Origin: Hennigella sp049177145
GTDB taxonomy: Bacteria; Bacillota_I; Bacilli_A; Mycoplasmatales; Mycoplasmoidaceae
Length of the DNA stretch: 64,000 nucleotides
Reading direction: 5' to 3'
NCBI GenBank assembly: GCA_049177145.1
Contig: CP185406.1
Location: 1 to 64,000, forward strand
This document shows, one piece after another, positions 54,489 to 64,000 of this stretch (position 1 is its first letter; each line of letters opens with the position of its first letter). The notes under the pieces are model-generated. The model saw nothing but the letters and a program-made list of their open reading frames with translations, ran no database searches and had not been told where the DNA came from. The translations under genes and the position numbers were made by a program.

Positions 54489-57400
54489 ATGCCTAAAGTA
54501 CCAAAAGAATATATTAAGAATTTTTTCTCACAAACGAATATTTTAAATGCAGATGAAGTAGAACAAATTCTCCCTTTTTGTGAATTTGAAATTGAAATGC
54601 CCTCTGATGTACAAAGTCAGGTCATTATTTTTATTAACTGTGCAAATGTATTGCCAACTAAAGTTTATAACAAGCTTGTTAATCAAAAAGATCAAAAGCT
54701 TAAATTTGTTGTTCAATCACTAAATCATTCATCAGATCTATCAAAGATAGATGAATATATTCAAATATGGTGAAAGAAAGCATATCCAGATTCTTTTGTT
54801 TTACAAGAATTACTAAACAAAAGAAACTATGTTGCTGAAGATGGTATATTAACAATCAAATATGTAACTGATTCAGAGCTAAGCCAACTTAAAAAAATAG
54901 AAAAAGAACTAATGCTTTTCTTGAACAATGAAGCACACTTTTTAATTGATAAAATTAAATTTGTTCTAGATTCAGAAAAACAAGCAAGACTTCTTGAAGA
55001 GGAAAACCACCGTAGACAAGATATAGCTAAATTAATTCAACAAAGTCAAAAGATGGCAGACACTACTGAAGTTTATGATCGTAAATTCAGAGTATCTGGT
55101 GACTTTACTAATTTACAGGAAATTAATAGTGACCTAGTTGGTTCAATGATTAATGTTTCTGGTGAAATTGTTAGTGTTGAAAAAAGAGTGCCTAAGAAAC
55201 ATGCAATGATAAATGTCTACCAATTTATCATTTATGATTATGCAGGTGGTGCTTTTAAGTGTACTTATTCAGCATTTGTTATTCCTGAAAAGAATTCATA
55301 TCATAAAACTGCCAAGATGCCAGTTGAATTCCTTGACAAGTTTAAAAAAGGCCAATGAGTTAGTATTAATTGTTTAGTTGAATCTAACCAATATACAAAC
55401 TTTGAACCTGCTGGTAAGATTATGAAGATGTGTCATAGTCCTAGACCTGAACATTTAATTCATAAAGACAAAGCAAAAAACAAGAGAGTAGAGCTATTGC
55501 TCCACTCTAATATGACTGCTTATGAAGGAATTGATACTCCTGAAGCAATCTTTAAACATGCACAAGATTGCGGCTACGAAGCATTAGCTGTCTTGGAAAG
55601 AAACAATGTTCAATCTATTCCTTTAATTTTTAAAACAAGTAAAGATTATCCAAATATCAAACCAATCTATGGTTGCGAATTTGAAATAATTGATAGATTT
55701 ATTCCAATTGTTATTAATCCGATTAATAAATCATTAATCGAAGCCGACTATACTGTCTTTGATATTGAAACTACAGGATTGTATCCTCAATATGATGATT
55801 TAATTGAATTTGGTGCAATCAAATTTAAAAATGGTGAGATTGTTGATCGTATTGATTTCTTTGTTAAACCAACTAAACCGTTAACTAATGTAGCAATAAA
55901 TATGAGCCACATTACTCAAGAGATGGTTGAAAAAGCAATTGGTCAAAAAGAAGCTTTATTGAAAATAAAACAATGAATTGGCAATGATGTTTTAGTTGCA
56001 CACAATGGTATTAGATTCGACTTAAACTTCTTGAATAAATTATGTGAAAGATTTAAAGTTGAACCAATTAACAACTGTTTGATTGATACATTGGAAATTT
56101 CTCATGCTGTTAATAAGAAATATTCAAAACATACTCTAGGAACATTAGTTGGTAAGCTAAGAGTTGATTACAATCCGCTTGAAGCGCACCGTGCTGATAA
56201 AGATAGTGAATATCTATTAGAAGTATGAAAATACTTCATTAAACGTTTAACAACACAAGAAGGTGTTCAAAATATTAACGAAATTAATGATAAATTACAA
56301 ACTGCTGCATTGCGTGCAAGTAGAAGAGGATATTTTGTTGATGTTTATGTTAAAAACCAACAAGGTCTACAAGATTTATTTAAATTATTAAGTTTAGCTT
56401 TAACAAAACAACTTTATCAAAAAGACGATGATGAAGAAGTCAATGTTTTAACAAACGGTCAACCAAAATTACATTTTGACAACTTCGATCCATATCGTAA
56501 GAATTTAATTATCTGCCCTCATCCATATGATGGTGATGTTTGAGAAGCAGCTATAAGCGAAACACAAAAGAGTTTAGAAGACAAGATTAACAAATATGAT
56601 TTTGTCTTTGTTGCTCCAGCAAAGAATATAGAACATCTTGCAAAGCAAGACAAAATATCTACTGAGGATACAAAAGATGCTTTATCAAGAATTATTGGCA
56701 CATCTATTAAACTAAATAAAAAAGTATGTGCTGTATCAGATGCATACTACCTAATGCCATATGAAAGACAAATTCATGAAATTTATGTTTACACAAAGCA
56801 ATTAGGTGGCAAACGTAATAACTTATATCGTCATGATGGTTCTACTTTTGTTCCAGACTTACACTGTATGACAACAGATGAAATGTTAGATGCTTTTGCT
56901 TTCATTGACAAAAAGATTGCAAAAGAAATTGTCATAGACAATACTCAACAATTTGCTCATGATGTAAACCTAATTATTCCTATTAATGATAATGATGATG
57001 CATTATGTAAACCAGACATGCCAGAAGCTGGACAAAAACTAAAAGATCTAGTTTGATCAACAGCTAAAAAGATTTATGGCAATCCTTTAGATAAAGAAAT
57101 TGAAGAAAGAATTAATACAGAGTTAACTGGTATCTATTCAAAAGGGTATGAAGTAATCTATTGGATTAGTCACTTATTAATTGAAAAGTCCAATAAAGAT
57201 GGATACATAGTTGGATCAAGAGGTTCAGTAGGTTCATCTGTTGTTGCCTTCTTATCAAACATTTCGGAAGTTAACCCATTACCACCTCACTATGTTTGTC
57301 CAAAGTGTAAACACTTTGAATGATCACAAGATAAGAATATTGATGGATTTGATTTACCTTCAAAGAAATGTCCTAAATGTGGTGCTGAAATGATTAGAGA

Positions 57401-58910
57401 TGGACATAACATTCCGTTTGAATCATTCTTAGGAACAAAAGCTGATAAACTACCAGATATAGACTTAAACTTCTCTGGTGAATACCAAGCAAAAGCCCAC
57501 GAATTCATTCGTGATATGTTTGGTCCTAACAATGCTTTTAGAGCAGGAACAATTGGTACGGTTGCAAACAAGACAGCCATTGGTTATGTTAAATCATACT
57601 ATGAACAAATTGATCCTAGTTTCCATCCAAGTAATGCACTAGTTCTAGCTTTAGCTAGCAAGTGTGAAGGAGTTAAGAGAACAACAGGACAACACCCTGG
57701 TGGTATTGTTGTTGTTCCTAAAGGACATGAGATTACGGAATTTACTCCATGTAATTATCCATCAAATGATAAAACTAAAGGTTGGTTAACAACCCACTTT
57801 GAATATCACTCAATTGAAAAGAACCTATTAAAGTTTGACATTCTAGGTCATGATGAACCTACAATCTTAAAACACTTAGGTGATATTACAAAAATTGATC
57901 CAAGAACAATTCCAAACCATGATGATAAAGTTTTGCAATTATTTGCTAATAGCAAAGCAATTGGAATTGTTGATAAGAACTATGATCAAGATAAGATTGC
58001 AACTATCGCTTTACCAGAATTTGGCACAAACTTAACAAGAGGCATAGTTGCTAAAACAAAACCAACATGCGTTGGTGACTTAATTAGAATATCTGGTTTA
58101 AGTCATGGAACAGGCGTATGAAGAGGAAATGCTGAAGATCTAGTAGATAATGGAGCACAACTTGGACAAGTTGCTGCCTGTCGTGAAAACATCTTCCAAT
58201 ACTTAGTAGACTGTGGCATGGAATATGATAATGCCTTTAAAGCTGTAGAGTTTATTAGAAAAAATAAACATGGCTTGCCATTACCTGAAAAGTTTGTTAA
58301 TGAAATGAAACAAGCAAATGTTCCTCAATGGTACATTGATTCTTGTAAAAAGATTCAATATCTATTCCCTAAAGCACATGCTACTGCCTATGTACTTGAT
58401 GCTATTAGAACAGCATGATACAAAGTTTATTATCCAGCCCAATTCTATGCTGTTTGGTTTTCTATCAGATCTGCAGAAGCTTTTGATATTGAAACAATTA
58501 TTAAAGGTCCTGAGGAAGTAGCAAGAGTCTTTGCTGATTACAAATCTAGAGAAAAAGCAAAAACTAGCGAAGCTAAATTATCAAACAAGCAAATTGAATT
58601 AATTTCTATTTTTGAAGTAGCACTAGAAATGTTTGCTCGTGGTATTAAGATGCTAAATATTGATATCAATAAATCATCTGCTACTGAATTTATTGCCGAT
58701 GGCAATACAATCCTTCCACCATTTACAAGCCTAGATGGTTTAGGCCAAGAAGCAGCTGTATCTATTATTGAAGCTAGAAAACAAAAACCATTTAGCTCAA
58801 TTCAAGACTTACAAAACCGTACAAAGTTGTCTACAACTTTGATTGGTAAACTAAAAGACCTAGGTGTATTAGACAATCTAGACACTGATGATCAAATCAG
58901 ATTGTTTTAG
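54489..58910 (+). CDS. polC: DNA polymerase III subunit alpha, PolC type
   Basis: 1473 residues, the replicative polymerase of low-GC Gram-positives. Order: N-terminal and OB domains (to about 320), split PHP domain (about 332-405) with degenerate metal motifs (ELLLHSNMT, LAVLERNN), DEDDh 3'-5' exonuclease (FDIETTG with Asp425, later LEAHRADKDSE), zinc module CPKC...CPKC near 937-965, catalytic PDIDLNF (Asp990, Asp992), thumb/fingers and C-terminal helix-hairpin-helix region. Eleven or more TGA Trp codons. proS and rseP, its usual Firmicutes neighbours, are missing. Confidence 0.97.
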
Positions 58911-58912
58911 TG

Positions 58913-58918
58913 TATAAT
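58913..58918 (+). promoter_or_regulatory. -10 hexamer of rnpB
   Basis: TATAAT starts 3 nt after the polC stop and 6 nt before the RNA 5' end. Confidence 0.55.
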
Positions 58919-58923
58919 CCTAT

Positions 58924-59285
58924 AGCCTAACAGTCAATCGCTGTTGGCAACAATAGAGGAAACTCCATGCTTGCACAAGGTGTTAACCTTGTAGTGATTG
59001 TGTGTGATTAATAAATAAGTCACAGCATCCCTAATGACGGATGGCTCTATCTAAGGTCGCAAGACTATGAAAAGGCTTTAATAGTACCACAGAGACGAGC
59101 TAGGTGGAAACACTTAGATGAAACGCGGTAAACCCCACAAGCAAGAAACCTAAATTTTGGTAAGGGAATCTTTAGATTAGAATTGAATAATCTAGAGGAT
59201 AAAGCATCAAGACTATGCCAATAAGGCACCAAATTGCTTTATAGATAAATGATTGACTTAAACAGAACATGGGTTATGTTAGGCA
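58924..59285 (+). ncRNA. rnpB: RNase P RNA (type B)
   Basis: Catalytic RNA for tRNA 5' maturation. P1 is GCCTAACA (58925-58932) pairing with TGTTAGGC (59277-59284). The conserved GAGGAAACTCC near the 5' side and the P4 strand GAAACGCGGTAAACCCC near 59119-59136 are the universal RNase P signatures; AGAGACGAGCTAGG-like and purine-rich loops suit the Bacillus-type structure. Confidence 0.93.
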
Positions 59286-59288
59286 AGG

Positions 59289-59321
59289 AAAATAGCACTT
59301 AATTGTGCTATTTTATTTTTT
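59289..59321 (+). terminator. Terminator of rnpB
   Basis: AAAATAGCAC-TTAATT-GTGCTATTTT stem and T-run. Confidence 0.8.
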
Positions 59322-59326
59322 TGACA

Positions 59327-59332
59327 TATAAT
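59327..59332 (+). promoter_or_regulatory. -10 hexamer of the AbrB-like gene
   Basis: TATAAT directly abutting the three 9-nt repeats. Confidence 0.55.
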
Positions 59333-59359
59333 AAGTAAGAAAAGTAGGAAAAGTAAGAA
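59333..59359 (+). promoter_or_regulatory. Three tandem AAGTARGAA repeats, probable autoregulatory operator
   Basis: AAGTAAGAA, AAGTAGGAA, AAGTAAGAA back to back (9-nt period) fill the space between -10 and start codon, at the same offset from TATAAT as the MraZ boxes at 25343-25370. The last copies also offer purine-rich ribosome binding. Confidence 0.6.
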
Positions 59360-59361
59360 AT

Positions 59362-59571
59362 ATGAAAAAACAAACCAGATGAATCTGAACTGCAAAGATT
59401 GGGCCCAAAGGCCAAATTGTAATACCTAAAGAAGCAAGAGAAGTCTTCAATTTACAAATTGGTGATGCATTGCTACTTTTCGGTGACATTGAACGCGGTA
59501 TAGCAATAGCTAAGGCTGATCAATATATGGATTTAGCCAAAGCTATCTTTGCTGCAAAGAAAGGAAAATAA
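59362..59571 (+). CDS. AbrB/SpoVT-like DNA-binding protein
   Basis: 69 residues; too short and TGA-split to appear in a standard scan. IGPKGQIVIPKEAREVFNL followed by IGDALLLF is the SpoVT-AbrB swapped-hairpin motif found in transition regulators and antitoxins such as MazE. The short basic C-terminal helix ends KAIFAAKKGK. Together with the next gene (1 nt apart) it forms a two-gene unit between rnpB and tRNA-Gln. It probably binds its own leader repeats. Confidence 0.8.
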
Positions 59572-59572
59572 T

Positions 59573-59722
59573 ATGAAATACAAAGTCGTTAAGAGTAAAC
59601 CTTGAATTAAGGATTTGCAAAAAACAGTTGATGAATGAACTAGCAAAGGTTGAGAAGTAGTTAGCCATGCAGCTAACTCAGGATCAGCTGGTCACACTTT
59701 CATTTTTAAAAAAGAGGATTAA
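59573..59722 (+). CDS. Small DUF4177-like protein (49 aa)
   Basis: MKYKVVKSKPW start, then LQKTVDEWTSKGWEVVSHA and FIFKKED: the pattern of DUF4177-type one-domain proteins (Y-K-V-V, long helix, W-E-V-V strand). Three of its Trp codons are TGA and none TGG. Co-transcribed with the AbrB-like gene. It may be a partner of that regulator; a toxin role is possible but there is no sequence evidence for one. Confidence 0.6.
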
Positions 59723-59733
59723 TCCTCTTTTTA
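59709..59733 (+). terminator. Terminator of the AbrB-like pair
   Basis: AAAAAGAGGATTAATCCTCTTTTT palindrome-type hairpin overlapping the stop codon (positions 59709-59733). Confidence 0.8.
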
Positions 59734-59741
59734 TTTAGACA

Positions 59742-59747
59742 TATAAT
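59742..59747 (+). promoter_or_regulatory. -10 hexamer of tRNA-Gln
   Basis: TATAAT 9 nt before the tRNA 5' end. Confidence 0.5.
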
Positions 59748-59756
59748 TTATGGTAT

Positions 59757-59831
59757 TGGAACATAGCCAAACGGAAAGGCACAAGGTTCTGACCCTTGCA
59801 TGTGTAGGTTCGAATCCTACTGTTCCAGCCA
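59757..59831 (+). tRNA. tRNA-Gln (anticodon CUG)
   Basis: Cloverleaf with U1-A72 pair typical of tRNA-Gln: acceptor TGGAACA/TGTTCCA, anticodon stem CAAGG/CCTTG, loop TTCTGAC (anticodon CTG), 5-nt variable loop, T arm GTAGG/CCTAC with TTCGAAT, discriminator G, encoded CCA. U1-A72 is the identity element for GatCAB. A CUG anticodon is unexpected in such an A+T-rich genome. Confidence 0.9.
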
Positions 59832-59835
59832 TATA

Positions 59836-59861
59836 AAAAAGAGGTTCAACCTCTTTTTTTG
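59836..59861 (+). terminator. Terminator of tRNA-Gln
   Basis: AAAAAGAGGTT-CA-ACCTCTTTTT with T-run. Confidence 0.8.
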
Positions 59862-59874
59862 TTGCTATTTTTGC

Positions 59875-59890
59875 TATATATATATATATA
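59875..59890 (+). repeat. (TA)8 dinucleotide tract in a surface-protein promoter
   Basis: Eight uninterrupted TA units run straight into the -10 hexamer TATAAT (59887-59892) of the next gene. Slippage here would change the distance between any -35/activator site and the -10. Confidence 0.6.
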
Positions 59891-59910
59891 ATTTCATAAA
59901 AGAGGCAATT

Positions 59911-61002
59911 ATGAAAAACAAAAAAAATAATAAGCGCTATATAGCATTAAATTGTACAATTGGGGCACTAGCTTTATTAGGCAGTGCTGGTGTCATTACA
60001 TTTGGTACATTATGATGTCAAGCACGTAACAACGGTGGAAACACGCCAACTCCAGAGCCTGTAGATGACTCAACTGTGGAATGAACTAACGATATTAAAG
60101 TTGAAATAGAAGAAGGGACAGAAAATTGATATCTTGATTTTGATGAATATACTTCACCTATTGAACCATTAGCTGAGCATATTGTTTATGAATCTTCAGA
60201 TGATGCAACAGAGGCTTATTATGAAACTATAAGCCAAGACTATAAAATTTTCTCTAATGATGTTTTGTGTAACATGATTATTAACTTCTTTAAGATGGTA
60301 GATAAAGAAAGCGAAGGAGACGGAGAAGCAAGATTGTTTTTTCCATGTCCACAGATATGGTCGATTGACCCTTATTACTCTGCTGAGGGGCAAGAAGGGA
60401 ATCCACATTATCAATGGACATCAAGTAACTTCGAAGGGACAGCAAATTTGTCGTGCAAAACAAACAAAATTTCTTGAGATGATGTTCATGAATGTATACG
60501 TGTTTCATCAATTTCTTCGATGTCACTTGCTTTTTCATATAAATTAACTGACCCAAATGACGCAACAAATTTTGAAACTGAACATGGTTCAATAGCCTTT
60601 TACCAATCAAGCGAAAATCTTCCTTTTAAGTTGGGTTATGGTGAAGAATTTGCAGAGTGGATGGGAGGTTATTATTTAGATAACTCATGGTTTACTTATA
60701 TACCTGACGAATTTTATGGACAAGAAGGACAAAAAGGCTGAGCTTATGATGATGAGGAATGAAAACTTGATTTTTACTTTATGGGTAATGCAATCGATTC
60801 CTCAACCATGGAAGTAATACCGGTTGATGATACATATCTGGCAGACTATGGCTATGGCACACCTGGATATTATGACAAGAATGCTATAAGTGAATTAGAT
60901 GTTCAGCTTCTTTGGAGAACCATTCCTGATTTGTCACTTTCACTAGGGCAAAATAGTACAAATCTTGGTATAAATTACTTGAAAAATTGTTCGGTGGCAT
61001 AA
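59911..61002 (+). CDS. Hypothetical surface protein with N-terminal membrane anchor
   Basis: 363 residues, start supported by AGAGGCAA upstream. A Lys/Asn-rich N terminus and one hydrophobic helix (about 11-34) end in TLWC (Cys36), a weak lipobox. The outside part is acidic and rich in Asp, Glu, Tyr and Trp, with a Pro/Thr linker after residue 45. Trp is encoded by both TGA and at least five TGG, unlike the housekeeping genes. No family recognised. The (TA)8 tract in its promoter suggests variable expression. Confidence 0.75.
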
Positions 61003-61033
61003 AATATAAATCTTTTGGCATTTCTAAATATGT

Positions 61034-61060
61034 AAAAAATAGCTAATAAGCTATTTTTTA
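61034..61060 (+). terminator. Terminator after the surface-protein gene
   Basis: AAAAATAGCT-AATA-AGCTATTTTT stem with T-tract. Confidence 0.75.
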
Positions 61061-61068
61061 TTTTGTTT

Positions 61069-61074
61069 TATAAT
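61069..61074 (+). promoter_or_regulatory. -10 hexamer of mnmG
   Basis: TATAAT ends 9 nt before the mnmG ATG (61084). Confidence 0.5.
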
Positions 61075-61083
61075 ATATGGACG

Positions 61084-62934
61084 ATGGAAAAGATATTTGA
61101 TGTAATAGTTATAGGGGCTGGTCATGCTGGACTAGAAGCTGCATTTGCAGCTTCTAATTTAGGCAAGAAGACCGCTTTAATTTCATTAAATGAAGAGCAT
61201 ATTGGTGATACTCCATGTAACCCATCTATTGGTGGGCCAGCAAAAGGAGTGGTTACTAGAGAGATTGATGCTTTGGGCGGAATGCAAGCTATAGCTGCTG
61301 ATAAAGCACAATTACAAATGAAACTTTTAAATGCTGCTAAAGGAGCAGGTGTATGAGCACTACGCGCTCAAATTGACAAAGTTAAATATCATGATTTTTG
61401 AGTTAATGCAATCAAAAACCAAAAAAATTTAACTCTAATCATTGATGAAGCAAAAGAACTAATAATTAAAGAAAACACCTTAAGAGGTGTTAAATGTGGT
61501 AAGGACACATATAAATGCAAAGCTATGGTCCTAACAACAGGAACATACCTTAAACCAATTTGCCATCGTGGACAAGAGCAACATCATGAAGGTCCAAGTG
61601 GTCAACAAGGTGCTAACTATCTTTCAGATAGTATGGTAGCTAATGGTATTAAATTAATTAGACTAAAAACAGGAACCCCTCCCCGCATCTTAAAATCAAG
61701 TATTGATTTTAATAAGATGCAAGTGGAACCCGGAACAAATGATTTATTATCATTTGAACACTTTAAACCAACATTCTTACCATTTGATATGCAAACTAAT
61801 TGTCACTTGACATATACAAATGCAAAGACACATAGGATTATTAGAGATAACATCTCTAAGTCAGCAATGTATTCAGGAAGAATCCATTCTATTGGACCAA
61901 GATATTGTCCAAGTATTGAAGATAAAGTAATGAGATTTGCTGATAAAGAAAGACATCAAGTCTTTGTTGAACCAGAATCAGCTAGTTGAGATTCAATGTA
62001 TCTACAAGGTCTATCAACAAGTTTTGATAGAGAGACACAAGAAAAGATTATTCATTCAGTTGCCGGACTAGAAAAAGCGGTATTTCTTAAATATGCTTAT
62101 GCAATAGAATATGATGCAATTGATCCAACACAGCTTAAGCTTAACTATGAGTTAAAGAAGATTAAAAACTTATTCTGTGCTGGTCAAATAAATGGAACTA
62201 GTGGTTATGAAGAAGCAGCAGGTCAAGGACTACTTGCTGGAATTAATGCTGTCATGAACCTTAAGAAAAAGCAACCTTTAATTCTTAAACGTTCTGAGGC
62301 ATACCTTGGTGTTTTAACTGATGACATTATGACTAAAGGTATTACAGAACCTTACAGGTTATTGACATCGAGAGCAGAACATAGATTGTATTTAAGAAAT
62401 GACAATGCTCAAGAACGTTTAATTGAATATGGTAGGAAAGTTGGACTTGTTAAGAAAGAAGTTTACCAAGCATACAAGAAAAACTTGTTAGTTTTTAACA
62501 AGCAAATTAAGTACTTGAAAGAACATAAAGTTCATCAATTTAAGAAACTATTGAAACAATACAATTGTGGAAGTTATACTTTGTATCAACTTATTAAAAG
62601 ACCAGAAGTTAAATCACTTGATGTATTGTTAGTTTGCAAAGTTAAAAATATTAATCCAGACATTTGCAAGAAGATTGATATTAATATCAAGTTTGAAGGT
62701 TACATTGCTAACCAACTAAAAAATATTAAGAAACTTTCAAACCTTGCCAAGACAAAATTAAGTTCTATTAAGAACTACAAAGAAGTTCCAAACTTAACTT
62801 TGGAAGCTATAGATAAATTGAACAAGATTATGCCACTTGATCTAGAACAAGCAAGTAGAATCTCTGGAATTAATTTAGTTGATATAGCAATCATAAAAAA
62901 CTATATAACAAATAAAAGCAAGAAACATGACTAA
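61084..62934 (+). CDS. mnmG: tRNA uridine 5-carboxymethylaminomethyl modification enzyme MnmG (GidA)
   Basis: 616-residue FAD enzyme modifying U34 with MnmE. FAD motif VIVIGAGHAGLEAA, GDTPCNPSIGGPAKG, and LFCAGQINGTSGYEEAAGQGLLAG are characteristic. The ATG at 61084 (MEKIFDVIVIGAG) is preferred to an in-frame ATG at 61063 that lies before the promoter. Overlaps rsmG by 8 nt. Confidence 0.97.
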
Positions 62935-63640
62935 GATTGAATTCATTGATAAAGTTATAAATGAGTTTGGTATTACCAACCTTGATAAAAATAAGTTATC
63001 TAATCAGTTAGATGCTTATAAAGCATTTTTGCAAGAACAAAATGCTAAGATGAATTTAACTAGATTAGATAAAGATGATGTCATCTGATCTAAATATTTC
63101 TGACAATCAATGATGGTTTATCGTTTAGTTGACTTTGATACTGTTAAAACAGTATTAGATGTTGGCTCAGGTTCTGGTATACCTGGTTTTGTTATTAAAT
63201 TATTTTTCCCAAACATTAAGCTAACAATTGTAGAAGCTAGTCATAAGAAATGTGAGTTTATGACTCAACTTGCAAAGCAACTACACTTGGTCAATGTTGA
63301 AGTTATTTGTCAAAGAATAGAACAAACATCAACAAAAAGACAATTTGACTTAGTTACTGCTAAAGCAGTTGCTCCAGTTGAAACTATCCTTGAATTAATT
63401 ACTCCATTTGCTAAATCTGATGGTTTGGTTGTTGTGCCAAAAGGCAAGAACTATTTAGCAGAAGTCAAAGACTTAAACCAAGAACTAAAACAACTGTCAG
63501 CTAAACTTTTGGTTGTTGATTATATTAAAGATGATGGTATAGATTTCTATACTATCATAGCTAAGAAGTTTGGCAAGACAAACCCTAAATACCCTCGTGA
63601 CTATAAAAAGATAGTTAAAGGATTTGACTATGGCAAATAA
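62927..63640 (+). CDS. rsmG: 16S rRNA (guanine-527-N7)-methyltransferase RsmG (GidB)
   Basis: 237 residues. MNLTRLDKDDVIWSKYFWQSM and VLDVGSGSGIPGFVIKL (SAM site), then LVTAKAVAPVETILEL, all RsmG hallmarks; two TGA Trp codons. The mnmG-rsmG-ParA order is typical of bacterial origin-proximal loci. Overlaps the next gene by 11 nt. Confidence 0.95.
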
Positions 63641-64000
63641 GACTATAGCTATCGTTGATATTAATAGTTTCCATAAACAAAATATAGAGACATTATTATT
63701 TGCGTCCATACTTGAAAAGAAAGTAAATAAATTAACAGTACTTGATCTTAATCATTATGAACAAGACAAGTTGTTGCCTGAAAAGAACAATTGGAAAAAA
63801 GAAAGCGAAATTTTAACAACTTCGCTATTTTCCAATACTTCATACCAAATTTGCACTCAAGCATCTCTAGAGCAAAATAAATTGCTAAATTTGGCCAAGA
63901 CATTACAAGCCATCAGCGACATTTTAATAATCAACGCTAACAGCCAACAACATAAACTTAACTCGCCATTCTATTCTTTAGCTGATGAGATTGTGATTTT
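63630..64000 (+). CDS. ParA/MinD-like protein lacking Walker A (partial, runs off window)
   Basis: 123 codons visible, open to the window edge. ANKTIAIVDINSFHKQNIET has the beta1-helix layout of ParA ATPases but the KGGVGKTT loop is replaced. Later, KLTVLDLNHYEQ mimics the VLLIDLDPQ strand and ISDILIINANSQQHK plus LADEIVI mimics the SDYVIID...ADEVLIP stretch. Position directly after mnmG-rsmG is where parA/soj normally lies. I infer a degenerate ParA-family protein; an unrelated conserved mycoplasma protein is possible. Confidence 0.6.
   Translation, partial: MANKTIAIVDINSFHKQNIETLLFASILEKKVNKLTVLDLNHYEQDKLLPEKNNWKKESEILTTSLFSNTSYQICTQASLEQNKLLNLAKTLQAISDILIINANSQQHKLNSPFYSLADEIVI

Overview
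This window is chromosomal DNA from a wall-less Mollicutes bacterium (mycoplasma type) that reads UGA as tryptophan. The evidence is direct. Almost every housekeeping gene is interrupted by in-frame TGA at positions where the family has Trp, for example the TGA at 42880 in the EF-Tu motif GKPEWEAK. Base composition is very A+T-rich, genes are packed with short gaps or 1-34 nt overlaps, and no peptidoglycan genes appear although the mraZ-rsmH-ftsZ core is present. GatCAB, PolC-type polymerase, an N-domain-less ClpB, lipoproteins and a DUF31 surface protease all fit. I cannot name the species. An MEP-pathway gene (dxr) and a possible recombination regulon make a relative of the M. penetrans or M. 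pneumoniae lineages plausible, but this is inference.

Layout. 0-8 kb: uvrA, a DUF31 lipoprotein protease, gatCAB, and rplJ-rplL with an L10 leader. 8-11.2 kb: feoA-feoB and a coupled PLD-like membrane protein. 11.3-15.3 kb: two L-serine dehydratase paralogues and a cysteine-desulfidase-like Fe-S protein. 15.3-21.6 kb: recA, a membrane protein, cinA-like, pgsA, asnS, grpE and dnaJ. 21.6-25.4 kb: mraZ-rsmH-FtsA-position protein-ftsZ. 25.5-33.6 kb: pepA, a DEAD-box helicase, leuS, nifU-like, nif3-like, trmK and rpoD. 33.7-43.5 kb: a tiny membrane protein, ackA, lon, tig, a lipoprotein, tRNA-Arg, clpB and tuf. 43.5-50 kb: a large SF1 helicase-nuclease, an RpiB fusion, recU and cls. 50-58.9 kb: tsf-pyrH-frr-cdsA-dxr and polC. 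58.9-64 kb: rnpB, an AbrB-like regulator pair, tRNA-Gln, a surface protein, mnmG-rsmG and a ParA-like fragment.

Regulation is unusually readable. Three CIRCE operators (dnaJ-grpE, lon, clpB) define an HrcA heat-shock set. Tandem AGTGG repeats right after the -10 of mraZ are MraZ boxes, and a similar repeat array sits at the same offset in front of an unrelated AbrB-fold gene at 59.36 kb. Many genes have TATAAT only 4-10 nt before the start codon, which implies leaderless mRNAs.

The most interesting signal is a shared 39-43 nt upstream element with fixed internal spacing, found only in front of recA, recU and a 79-residue single-span membrane protein. It suggests an alternative-sigma-factor recombination/DNA-uptake regulon comparable to the MG428 regulon of M. 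genitalium.

Metabolically, serine and perhaps cysteine breakdown to pyruvate plus acetate kinase suggests ATP from amino-acid fermentation. Fe-S dehydratases, a NifU-like scaffold and FeoAB fit together as an iron-dependent theme.
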